A DNA stretch of 64,000 bases. Origin: Euphorbia lathyris. Taxonomy: Eukaryota > Streptophyta > Magnoliopsida > Malpighiales > Euphorbiaceae. Both the position numbers and the translations under genes were made by a program. How positions within the stretch are numbered: position 1 is the first letter of the stretch; each line of letters begins with the position of its first letter. A model generated the notes under the pieces. The model was not told the origin of the DNA. It saw only the letters and a list, made by a program, of their open reading frames with translations, and made no database searches. The stretch covers positions 24,775,501 to 24,839,500 of the forward strand of contig NC_088916.1 in the NCBI RefSeq assembly GCF_963576675.1, read 5' to 3'. This document shows, in pieces, positions 46,276 to 55,929 of this stretch.

Positions 46276-49200
46276 TTACAGATCAATATTGGCTAATAGC
46301 CAATTTGTACAAAGAAAATCATCCATACATAAGGAATCAAAAATTTGGGCTTGCTTAGCTACTTTATGAGCTGCCCAATTACATTCTCTTTTGACAAAGA
46401 CAAAACGACAATTCGGGATAAAATCCGTCAGCCGGGTTATATCAGCCACAAGAGTTAGAATGGAGCATATTGTGGGACTACTGCTGTTGTTAATGGAAGT
46501 AATCAATTGTGATGAATCTGCTTCAAAAATGACTTGTCTGAAGCCGTAGTCTATGTAGAAACGAACAGCTTCCCTCATTGCAAGGGCTTCGATCATTAAC
46601 GGACACTGGTAGCCATGGAACCGTCGGGCTCGACATGCCAGAATATTTTCGTAGTGATCCCTCGCTACAATACCTGCACTTCCTTTTGAAGAGCTGTTAT
46701 TGAAACTACCATCCACGTTAATTTTCACCCAATCCCTGGGTGGTGTGGACCAACAAAGAACTTGCTGACTCATAGATGGGATATTAACACTAAAGGATGG
46801 GTTTTTTGTATTCAGGTGCAGAGAGGCAACTGAATCAAACCATTCCCGCGATTGAATAATGACTTTGTCGATAAGTTCTTTGTTGTTCCATACCTTCTGA
46901 TTGAAAATCATTTCATTTCTCCCTTTCCACAGTTGCCAGAGAAGGAAGCAGGCACGTGGAAGATCGTCTGTCAGCCTATTCTCTTGCTTATAAATGTTAA
47001 TCGTCAGCCTCCAAATTTCCACAATGTTGCAATTGATAAGACCTTCTGATCTCACTGAGAAAGGAGGAGAGAACCAGATGATTTTTGCTCGTTCACAACC
47101 AAAAAATAAATGGACTGTATCTTCAATAGCATCACAGAATGGACATGTTGGTGTTACCAAGATACCTATTCTTGCCAAGTTTGCATTGGTAGGAAGTCTA
47201 TTTAAGATTAAACGCCAAAGAAAAACCTTGATCTTATTGGGAACATTAACCTTCCAAACTTGCTGCCATGTATGCGGATCCATTTGAGGATTGGTTGATG
47301 AATCTTGATTCAATGAGGTTGCCACTCTGTAACCGGATTTAACTAGGTATTCTCCCGTTTTGGAAAAATTCCAAATAAGAGTATCAAAGTGATCAGTGAT
47401 ACTTATAGGGATAGCGAGAATCTGCTCCACATCTTCATCAACAAACAAATCCTTAATTAAGTTGTTATTCCACATACATGTGTCTGGATTGATCAGTTGA
47501 TGAACGCTAATATAGGAAGTCTGATCCCGTTGTCTAGGTCGAGCCATATATGAAGGAGAAAAGGGTAGCCATGGATCATTGAAACATCGAATAGATTTCC
47601 CGTTACCGACTTGCCATCTTAGCACTTGCTTAAGGATATCTCTCCCTTTGATCAGACTGCGCCATCCCCAAGAAGGATTAGAGCCTATTGGGGCTTCAAG
47701 AAAGCTACATGATGGAAAATATTTCCCTTTCAGCACCCTAGAAATGAGTGAGAAAGGGTGTATGGTCATTTTCCAACTTTGTTTTGCTAACATGGCTAGG
47801 TTGAAAGCTTTAAGATCGCGAAAACCTAGACCTCCCTCTTCCTTGGCTTTACATAGGTTGGACCAAGAAACCCAGTGAATCTTCCTTTTATTATCCTCTT
47901 CTCCCCACTAAAATTTTGCTACCACTCTATTAATGTCTTTACATACTCTATCCGGAAGTTGAAAGCATAACATTGAGTAGATTGGAATGGCAGTAACAAC
48001 TACTTTGATGAGGATCTCTTTCCCTCCTAAACTGAGTAATTTACCTTTCCAGCTTGCTAGGCGAGAGACAACACGCAGCTTGAGGTCTCTGAACACCTAT
48101 GACTTGGACCGAGTGATGACCGATGGGAGCCCCATGTATTTGTCTTGTCCTCCCATATTAGGTACACCCATAATCTCTACTAATTCTTGCCATTTCATTG
48201 CAGGGGTGTTCTTGCTGTAGAAGATTGATGATTTCTCAAGGTTGATACGCTGTCCACTTCCTGAACAGAAAGCAATCAGTGAAGATTTGATGTTCCTGAT
48301 ATTGTCTTCAGTTGCTTGACAAAAAAGAAGGGCATCATCAGCGAATAGTAGGTGCGATACTGCTGGACTTCGACGTGCTAATTTCACCCCTTTAATTTTT
48401 CCCTCCATCTCCGCTCTGTTTAAGACATGAGTGAGGCATTCTGAGCAAAGTATAAACGAAAAGGGAGATAAAGGATCTCCTTGGCGCAAACCACGCTGCG
48501 GCTTGATATAACCATGAAGCTCACCATTGAGATTGATGGAATATGTAACAGAAGATATACATTCCATAATCCAGTTAATCCATGTCGCACTAAAACTTGA
48601 GATTTCTAAGATGTGTCGAAGAAAACTCCACTCAAGTCGATCATAAGCCTTACTCATATCGAGCTTGATAGCTGCTTCAATTCTCCCTTGCCGTCTAGTC
48701 TTTAGTCTGTGCGTTAACTCATGTGCAATCAGGATGTTATCTGAAATGTTTCTGTTCTTGAGGAACGCACTCTGATTGTCACTAATAAGTAAAGGCATGA
48801 ACTTCTGTAATCTCCCTGTAAGAATCTTGGATATGATCTTGTAAAAGACTGAGCATAAACTAATTGGTCTGAGTTGGCTCATTGTACGAATTGTCTCTGT
48901 TTTTGGGATGAGGGTAATAACAGTATGATTGAATCCCTTTAGCATCCTTCCTGTCCTGAAGAAGCTCTTTACTGCTTTAACAACTTCATGTCTGATGGTG
49001 GACCAATAATGCTGAAAAAATCCTGCAGAAAATCCATCAAAACCTGGTGCTTTACCTGGGTGGATGGAGAAGACTGCTTTGTGAACTTCTGCTTCTATAA
49101 CTTCAGCCGTGAGCTCACTATTCATTTGGCCTGTAACTTTAGGGACCCAATTGGTTGTCAAAGAGTTCCAATTCAAATTGGTATCTGAGGAAAAAATCTT

Positions 49201-49366
49201 CTGAAAATAGCTAGTAGCGATACTAGCTATTTTTTCTTTGTCATTGCACCAGTTCCCATCCTCGTCCTCTAAGCCCATGATTTCATTCTGTTTCCTTCTT
49301 TGTTTGACAGCCATATGAAAGAAAGCTGTGTTCTTATCTCCACATTGTAGCCACGATAGTCTTGCT
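46276..49366 (-). pseudogene. LINE reverse transcriptase with zinc-binding region and RNase H
   Basis: The RT domain lies at about 49150-48300, with PGKAPGFDGF, ITLIPKT, LRPISLCSVFYKIISKIL, AIKLDMSKAYDRLEW, RGLRQGDPLSPF and the catalytic FADDALLF. Then come a thumb-like region, the zf-RVT motif (CPFCDAIEDTVHLFFGC, near 47100) and a C-terminal RNase H with VDGSFN, EALAMREAV and FEADSSQLI (46740-46500). Stops: TAG at 48094-48096 and TAG at 47905-47907 (Trp expected in FWWGEED). The frame differs by one base from the endonuclease, with the shift near 49365. The RNase H tail is the plant L1 type. Confidence 0.92.
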
Positions 49367-50269
49367 TTTTTGCTCCAAAAAAGTTCTTTCTTTAGATATC
49401 TCTTCGCTAAGTTCCTTTTCCAACCTCGCTCTTTCTTTCACCCTTCTTGTGTTTGGAGAGATGCTGATCATTGCCAATTCTTCTTTAATGCGAATGATAT
49501 TCTTTTTTGAATTATTGGAAGTGCATTTATTCCAGGCGTAGAGTTTCTGTCGGCACATTTTAAGTTTGTTGTGGACTTGATACATGTCTGATCCTCTAAC
49601 ATCGGTACCCCAAGCAGTGGTGGTGATCTGGTCCACATCATTCATGCCCATCCATCTTTTGTCGAAGTGAAACCTGGCTCTGGACTTGATAGGGGTCTTG
49701 GTTGTGCATAGCAAAATAGGCCGATGATCTGACCCTAGCTCATTCAGGTGTGTAACACTATGGTATTCTACTTCAAGGCACCATTCTGTCGAAGCTAGAA
49801 ATCTGTCCAATCTCTGCTTAATATTTGCTTGATGTTCTCTTCTGTTGGTCCATGTGAAAGGATAACCCGTGAATCCCAAATCAACCAACTGAAGTTTGTT
49901 GATTAATTCCCTTAGTCCTCCATCATGACTATCAACTCTGTTGCAACCCCCTTCTTTTTCACTAGCCGAGAGTATCATATTGAAATCCCCTCTCAGCACA
50001 ACCTGTGAATTCAAGTTATCCTTGTAGTTACAGAGAAAGTTAATCTGATTACTACGGATGTGATCATCACAACTCAAATAGACTCCCAGAAAATCCCATT
50101 CAGAATTTCCAGCCATGCCTCTCACTGTCATATGAATAAAGAAAGACTGTACTTCTTTGATTACTATCCTTGTTCCTGGTGTCTTAGCTACTGTAAGACC
50201 ACCGCTTCGCCCAACTGGTTCGACAGCCACTACCCATTCTAAGCCACATCTATTGATGACATTCCGCAT
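49334..50269 (-). pseudogene. LINE endonuclease (APE/EEP type), N-terminally truncated
   Basis: GRSGGLTV, LGVYLSCD, RGDFNMIL, LGFTGYPFTWTN, RLDRFLA and the C-terminal SDHRPILL are conserved steps of the exonuclease-endonuclease-phosphatase fold. The N-terminal NCQG and ETK motifs that hold catalytic residues are absent, so the nickase could not work. The chain runs on into the linker before RT and then meets a one-base frameshift near 49365. Confidence 0.88.
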
Positions 50270-50801
50270 TTTCCTCTCTTTATTTTTTGTTCACGGAGTT
50301 AATTTTGTAACCCGAGCGGCACTCGAAAGACCTGCTATCAAGATGCGTCGAGTAAGCCTAAATTGCGTGTTTAGAGAAGTATTTGAGTGCTGGAACCAAC
50401 AGAGGTTAGACACCAACAAATTGCACAAGGAAATGACAAGAACAAGTGCTTTAGAGCTTGTATTGCAATAATGCTTGAATGATTTACAAGTGAGGATGCC
50501 AAGTCTATTTATACAAGAGGCATCATGTAAATAATAGTAAAATAATACAATTGGCAGATATCTAAAAGTCCCTCATGATTGAATGCCCATGCCAAGACCT
50601 GAGCAGCCCATATTCTGACTTTGGCTGTTTCTGCCCATGCACTGTCTGACAGCCCATGCCTTGTCTGCACTGTTCTGACTGCCCATGCCTTATCAACTTG
50701 GTTGACTGCTGGAGGCTTCCTTGGTTATTCAGGAAATTACCAAGGCAAGGTAGATTTGTAGTAAGTCTCTACCTTGATAATTTACTGCCCAACCGTAACC
50801 G
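50270..50801 (-). other. Unidentified 5' segment inside the LINE target duplication
   Basis: On the minus strand it holds five copies of GCATGGGC within 50585-50690 and a TATAAATAGAC box near 50503, followed about 150 bp later by CT-rich sequence. This resembles an LTR or promoter more than a LINE 5' UTR. No direct repeats bounding it alone were found. Confidence 0.5.
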
Positions 50802-50943
50802 AGGCATCAAAATGACCTCAACTTTTTCCATTTAGTCTTAAGTTCCCTTTCCTAAATTGTTACATTTTCACATTGAGGTTAAAATAGAGGAAAAAATAGT
50901 GCTATTTCCTACCTTGGAAAAATGGTCCCTTGCTGCAAAGTAA

Positions 50944-52320
50944 TCAAACATGGCTGATTTTAAAGGCACTTGGGTTAACAGAAACGTATCGTAGAAGCTC
51001 AGAATCACTCTCCAGAAGAGCAGCAACATCTTGAGGCACATACAACCAAACTTCTACTCCATTCCCATTTACTGTATCATTCAGATAAGCCATATTCATA
51101 AATACAAGTTCTTGAGAATCAATCAAAGAACAATGAGCCATCCAAACAGGTTTTCCCCATCCAAAATCACAATCATATAACCCAAAATTACACCAACTAC
51201 TGAATATTGTAAACTCCACCTCTTTTGACATTGCATTTCCCATCTCTTTCACCACTTCACATACTCTCAAGTATCCTTCTTCCTCATCCTCACTCTCTAT
51301 CTTCTTCACAAACTCACTGTCGATTTTCCTTATCGCATTCCTCAACTTCCACACTATGCTGCTTAATTCGCTTTCCTTCTCTGTTGATTCGCAGATCGCA
51401 TATGCAATCCATATGAAGTTCCCCAGCGAGCAATTCGGTAATGGCGGGGTTGCCCTAGGTCGCATATTCACATTATGATTGATTGCAATTGGCTTTTTCA
51501 TACCTGATTTTGTATTCAAAGCAGTCATTAAACTTTTACTTATAATCGCAGAAACTACCTCAACTCTTGATGGATTTTCCAGATCTGAGCTTGTTGCTTT
51601 CTTCTTAAGTTCAGCGATGGCGGATGCATCAAACAGAAGTCTCCGTACAGCAAGCTTACCTTTCTTCATAAATGGCATCCACGCTGACGCTAGGCTTGAT
51701 TCGGCGGAGAAACCATCGTACTGCGGGAATCGAATCGGGGCATCGAGATTTGGATATACGACTTGCACACCGCCGGAGGAAGCTGTTGTAGCCCAAGCTT
51801 TAATGAACGAAACCAAGGCGATTCCGTCGACGGCCGTATGTGAAATGGAAAGGCCGATCCCCAAGCCGCCGCAAGAGAATGTTGTTTCTTGAATCAGCGA
51901 TACATTTGCTCCGATTGGATTTCCATTGATAGAGGACACATCGGGGACTAATTTGTGCAGAAGTGTGAGATCAGGTCGGCTGAGAAATTCAGCCAGAGGT
52001 ATGTTAGCTCTAGCCTCTGTGTAATATGCTCCTCCGTCATCACAATCGATTGAAAGACGGTCTTTGATCTTCCCGGCGAGAGGATAAAAACGAGATAAGG
52101 TTTCCGACAAGGAATGCTTGAGCGCAAGTGATCGTTGCTGGATGAGATGATCTTGGTCGGAGGTGGAAAGATCTGTTTGGTTAGTGGAATAGAAAAGAGC
52201 AAAGGAAAAGAAGATGGGAGATGAAAATTGATCCAAAAGAGAGATTTTATAAGTTTGAAGGTGAGAAGGTGTTGGTGAAGAAGGTTTTATGGATCCCTTG
52301 AAAATGATTTCAACCTCCAT
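50944..52320 (-). CDS. BAHD acyltransferase, intronless, 458 aa
   Basis: BAHD enzymes move an acyl group from acyl-CoA to an alcohol or amine, usually in the cytosol, in specialised metabolism. The catalytic HTAVD (HXXXD, residues 161-165) and the structural DFGWG (385-389) are both intact. NVNMRPR (about 283-289) and LSRFYPLAGK (75-84) are further family marks. Length fits the usual 430-460 aa. The ATG at 52320 (MEVEIIFKGSIKPSSPTP) is preferred; the frame extends 65 codons upstream, but that part is unlike any BAHD N-terminus. It looks closest to the vinorine synthase/alkaloid and terpenoid O-acetyltransferase clade; the substrate cannot be told. A copia LTR sits 222 bp upstream and a LINE 131 bp downstream, so its regulation may be affected. 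Confidence 0.92.
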   Translation of the reverse strand: MEVEIIFKGSIKPSSPTPSHLQTYKISLLDQFSSPIFFSFALFYSTNQTDLSTSDQDHLIQQRSLALKHSLSETLSRFYPLAGKIKDRLSIDCDDGGAYYTEARANIPLAEFLSRPDLTLLHKLVPDVSSINGNPIGANVSLIQETTFSCGGLGIGLSISHTAVDGIALVSFIKAWATTASSGGVQVVYPNLDAPIRFPQYDGFSAESSLASAWMPFMKKGKLAVRRLLFDASAIAELKKKATSSDLENPSRVEVVSAIISKSLMTALNTKSGMKKPIAINHNVNMRPRATPPLPNCSLGNFIWIAYAICESTEKESELSSIVWKLRNAIRKIDSEFVKKIESEDEEEGYLRVCEVVKEMGNAMSKEVEFTIFSSWCNFGLYDCDFGWGKPVWMAHCSLIDSQELVFMNMAYLNDTVNGNGVEVWLYVPQDVAALLESDSELLRYVSVNPSAFKISHV

Positions 52321-52542
52321 TTCTGTAGCTTCAATGTGCTCTGCGACCAGCTTACTTAACTTTAAGCATTGACTGCGAGCCAACAAGAAGGTATCCATAT
52401 AAAAGCTTATCCCATATTTTCCTTTACTAATATTGTCATACCACTTATTTTTATCAAATTTCTCTTCAAAATAATATGACCATATAGTAAAAATATGAAT
52501 AGTAAAAATATCCACGTATTATCGTTTAGATGAAAATCTAAT

Positions 52543-52778
52543 TGTTGAATTAAGTTGCACGTGAGCAACACATGCTGAAGACTCAGTCAAAGCAGTCAAC
52601 AAAGAATGTCAGCTCAGCATAACTGACTAACAACTCCAGGCAGGAAAATTAGATTAGTTGGTTAGGCATTTCTAGCTTGTATAAGAACACTCTCTGTAAT
52701 CAGTTTTCATTCAATGGAATAATACATTTCCTGATTCTTCTTTCTCTTATTTTCTCTCCACAATTCACAATGTTTACA
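52543..52778 (+). repeat. 5' LTR (236 bp) of copia copy 3
   Basis: It starts TGTTGAATTAAG and ends ATGTTTACA, directly followed by the PBS. It lies in the upstream region of the BAHD gene, pointing away from it. Confidence 0.85.
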
Positions 52779-52790
52779 TGGTATCAGAGC
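52779..52790 (+). promoter_or_regulatory. Primer binding site for initiator tRNA-Met, copia copy 3
   Basis: TGGTATCAGAGC immediately after the LTR. Confidence 0.93.
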
Positions 52791-52809
52791 TCATTTTCGA
52801 TCCGCATCA

Positions 52810-55800
52810 ATGGCGTATAAAAGCTATGCTCACGCCTTACGATCTACAGAGAAGGAGAGAAGAAGCATTCAACATTCTCGAAATCGAAATACAGAAATCG
52901 ATAGAGAATCGGAAGAAGTAAATCAGAGTGAGGAAGATAATCTCAGTTCCGACGAGATTGAAGGAATCATGATGAATCACAGTGGGATGATGTTCGCTGG
53001 TATGGAGAATCCAGGATCTTTACTGGTTAGTTCTCAGTTAACTGCTACTAATTACTTGTCATGGCGTAGAGGTATGATTCTTGCTCTTGAAGTCAAAGAG
53101 AAGATTGATTTTATTTCTGCTGATGCTGAAAATCACATACCTGCTGATAAGACTAGTACTGAGTATGCAAAATGGAAACGCCTTGATAGTTTAGTCAGAT
53201 CTTGGTTGTTAAATGCAATTTCTAAAGAGCTTGTTGAAACATTCATGTATGCCACAACTGCTAGAGGCATATGGCTTCAAATTGAGCAACATTTTGGGGA
53301 AAGTAATGGTCCTTTGCTGTATCAAATCAAGAGAGAAATCAGCAATTTAACGCAGGGAGATAGTTCTGTGTTCATTTACTATAGTAAACTCAAGAAATTA
53401 TGGGAGGAGTTGTCATTCTTGAGGCCTGTTCCAAAGTGTTCCTGTGAAGCTGCCAGACTTTGCAGTTGTGATGCAGTTAAAAGAATCAAGAACTTTGATG
53501 ATGAAGATCAAGTTATCAAGTTTCTCATGGGGCTGAATGAGGAATTCGAAGGTGTAAAATCACAAGTACCTCAGTTTAGACTCAATTTACTGTCAGTTGG
53601 GAAACTTTTAATGGATAATCAGATCTTTGTGGTATTTTTGCCTAAGTTCTGCATATTACAGGACTTGAGATCTAAGGAATTGTTAGCAATTGGGGAATTG
53701 GTGCAAGGACTCTACAAGCTCAACAGTAGTTCTTTTTCACAGGAGAATATCACAAGAAGAAGCATGGAGATTAATGTACTGCAGGGTGCATTCAATGTAA
53801 TAGCTAGCTCAAACACTAATAATGTGGATATTTGGCATTTGAGATGTGGACATGCCTCTAAACAAAAGTTAAAGTTGTTGAATGGAATTCAATTGAATAA
53901 TTGTGATTATGTGTGTGAAATTTGCCATTATGCTAAGCAACATAGGTTGTCATTCCCCAACAGTCATATTAGCACACAAAAGGCTTTTGAGCTATTACAT
54001 GTTGATGTGTGGGGTCCATATCAAATAGTTACTTCTACTGGAGCTAGATACATTCTCACAGTGGTAGATGACTATACTAGGTGTACTTGGACACTATTGT
54101 TGCATAGCAAGTCACAAGTAACAGACTACCTAGCCACATTTCTCAACATGATTCACACACAGTACAATGCAACAGTCAAAATTGTAAGGTCAGATAATGG
54201 TACAGAGTTTGTCAACTCTAAGTGTAAAGAACTGTTTCACAGCAAGGGCATTATTCATCAAAAAAGTTGTGTCTACACACCTCAACAAAATGGTGTGGTA
54301 GAAAGGAAACATAAGCATCTTCTAGAGGTAGCTAGAAGTTTTTTATTTCAAGCACACATGCTTAAACAGTTCTGGGGAGAAGCAGTTTTACATGCTACTA
54401 AGGTCATTAACCTGCTGCCTACAAAAGTCCTAGGGTGGAAAAGCCCTTATCCGTTACTATACAACAAACCTCCTGACCTTACTACTCTTAAGGTATTTGG
54501 TTGCCTTTGTTTCTACAAAAATGTTCATGCTCACAAAGACAAGATGGATGCAAGGGCACATAGAGGTGTTTTTGTGGGATTGGCACAGAACACAAAAGGG
54601 TACCAAATATATGATTTAACTACACAACAAATCATTGTATCCAAGGATGTCAAGTTCTATGAAAAAACTTATCCATTTTCTGCTACACAGCAAAATACTG
54701 ACATTTCAGGTCCTATAGTACCTGTTGTTTTTTATGTTTCTTCTTTACAGGATACACCAATTTGTCAAGACAACACCCCTCTGGTTACAGCTGATGAAGT
54801 CCCATCATCATCATCACCATCTCTTGCTCCAGAAGTACATGAAGCAGTAAAGGAATTTCCTGAAGCAGTTTCCTCTCCATTTTCTTCTGCTGAATCCACT
54901 TCCATTACTCACACAACTCCTGCACAATGCTTACAACCTGCCAGAAAATCAAGTAGACAAGTCAAGAAACCCACATGGCAAAAGGATTTTGTAACCAGCA
55001 ATATTATTTATATGTCAGATGATGTCCCCACTATGCCATTATTCAATCAACAACAATGTGCTTTTGTTAGCAAAGTTGAGCAGGAGCCAGAACCTACTAC
55101 TTACCAAGCTGCTTGCAAGAATGAGAATTGGGTAAAAGCAATGGATGCTGAAGTGGAAGCATTAGAGAAGAATGGTACTTGGCAGATCACTAAGTTACCA
55201 AAGGGAAAGAAGGCAATCAAGTCTAGATGGCTTTTTAAACAGAAGTTTCTTGCAGATGGAAGCTTGGATAAATACAAGGCTAGGCTTGTGGCAAAAGGGT
55301 ACAACCAGAAAATGGGTATTGATTACAGTGATAGCTTCTCACCAGTGGCCAAAGTTGTTACTGACAGGTTATTTTTGGCCTTGGCAGCCCATTTTAAATG
55401 GGAGATATATCAAGTAGATATTAACAATGCTTACCTACATGGTTTCATAGAAGAAGAGCTATACATGGAGCCACCTGAGGGCTACACCAAAACCAAACCA
55501 GGGGAAGTTTGTAAGCTCATAAAATCCATCTATGGCCTCAAACAGGCAGGCAGGCAATGGAATAAAGAGCTCACATCTACACTACTTAAGCTGGGATTTC
55601 ACAGGTCCATTCATGACTATTGTTTATTTACAAAGTCAGAGGGACAAGAGTTCATAGTGCTAGTGGTTTATGTAGATGATATCTTGCTTACAGGGACTTC
55701 TAAGGACATGATTGATGCAGTTAAACTTGCTTTGCATGAGTCTTTCACAATTAAAGACTTAGGGATTGCTAAGTACTTTTTGGGAATAGAAATATCCAGG

Positions 55801-55929
55801 AATGATACATGCATTGTTATATCTCAGCATAAGTACATAAAGGACAGCGAAAAAGCAACACGAGTAGGGGGGATGCCCTCAATTATTCATTTGCGCGAAT
55901 CACGGAGCCGCATGCGGATGCATTGGTGA
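52810..55929 (+). pseudogene. Copia copy 3 gag-pol, protease-less in-frame deletion, fused to gypsy sequence
   Basis: 1,039 codons are open. Gag runs from about residue 65 to 252 (NPGSLLVSSQLTATNYLSWR, ... FLMGLNEEFEGVKSQ). At about 53568 it jumps in frame to VPQFRLNLLSVGKLL, so the zinc knuckle and the DSG protease are gone. Integrase follows (IWHLRCGHAS, LLHVDVWGP, RSDNGTEF, NGVVERKHKH). Then comes RT (WLFKQKFLADGS, NNAYLHGF, VVYVDDILLTG intact, FLGIEISR). Near 55841 the copia sequence ends after QHKYIK, and the last 29 codons are out-of-frame gypsy DNA. RNase H is lost. It is unusual to find such a long clean frame in an element lacking protease. Confidence 0.9.

Larger units (their letters stand above)
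46221..50801 (-). mobile_element. L1-type LINE, damaged, with 11-bp target duplication
   Basis: On the minus strand the order is partial endonuclease, RT, zinc-binding region and RNase H, then AATAAA and a 12-A tail (plus-strand T run at 46219-46230). An 11-bp repeat AGGCATCAAAA lies at 46210-46220 and 50802-50812, the expected duplication. ORF1 and the first part of the endonuclease are missing, and the 5'-most 532 bp (50270-50801) do not look like LINE coding DNA. It ended about 130 bp downstream of the BAHD stop codon. Confidence 0.82.
52543..55841 (+). mobile_element. Ty1/copia element, copy 3 (short LTR), 3' truncated
   Basis: 5' LTR, methionyl-tRNA PBS and a gag-pol ORF with an internal deletion. 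It stops abruptly at 55841, where Tat-type gypsy sequence begins. No 3' LTR is in the window. The 236-bp LTR and the Gag type (retrotran_gag_3 style) differ from the SIRE elements. The base run before it (CTAAT, 52538-52542) is the candidate left target duplication. Confidence 0.88.

Noticed and set aside
50288..50820. A complete solo LTR within the LINE
   Set aside because: TG/CA ends can be drawn (TGTTCAC at 50288), but no matching 5-bp flanking repeat was found, and the 11-bp LINE duplication lies within the proposed right end.
52321..52515. N-terminal extension of the BAHD protein
   Set aside because: The 65 extra codons have no similarity to the family and start in AT-rich DNA; the ATG at 52320 matches the usual BAHD length.
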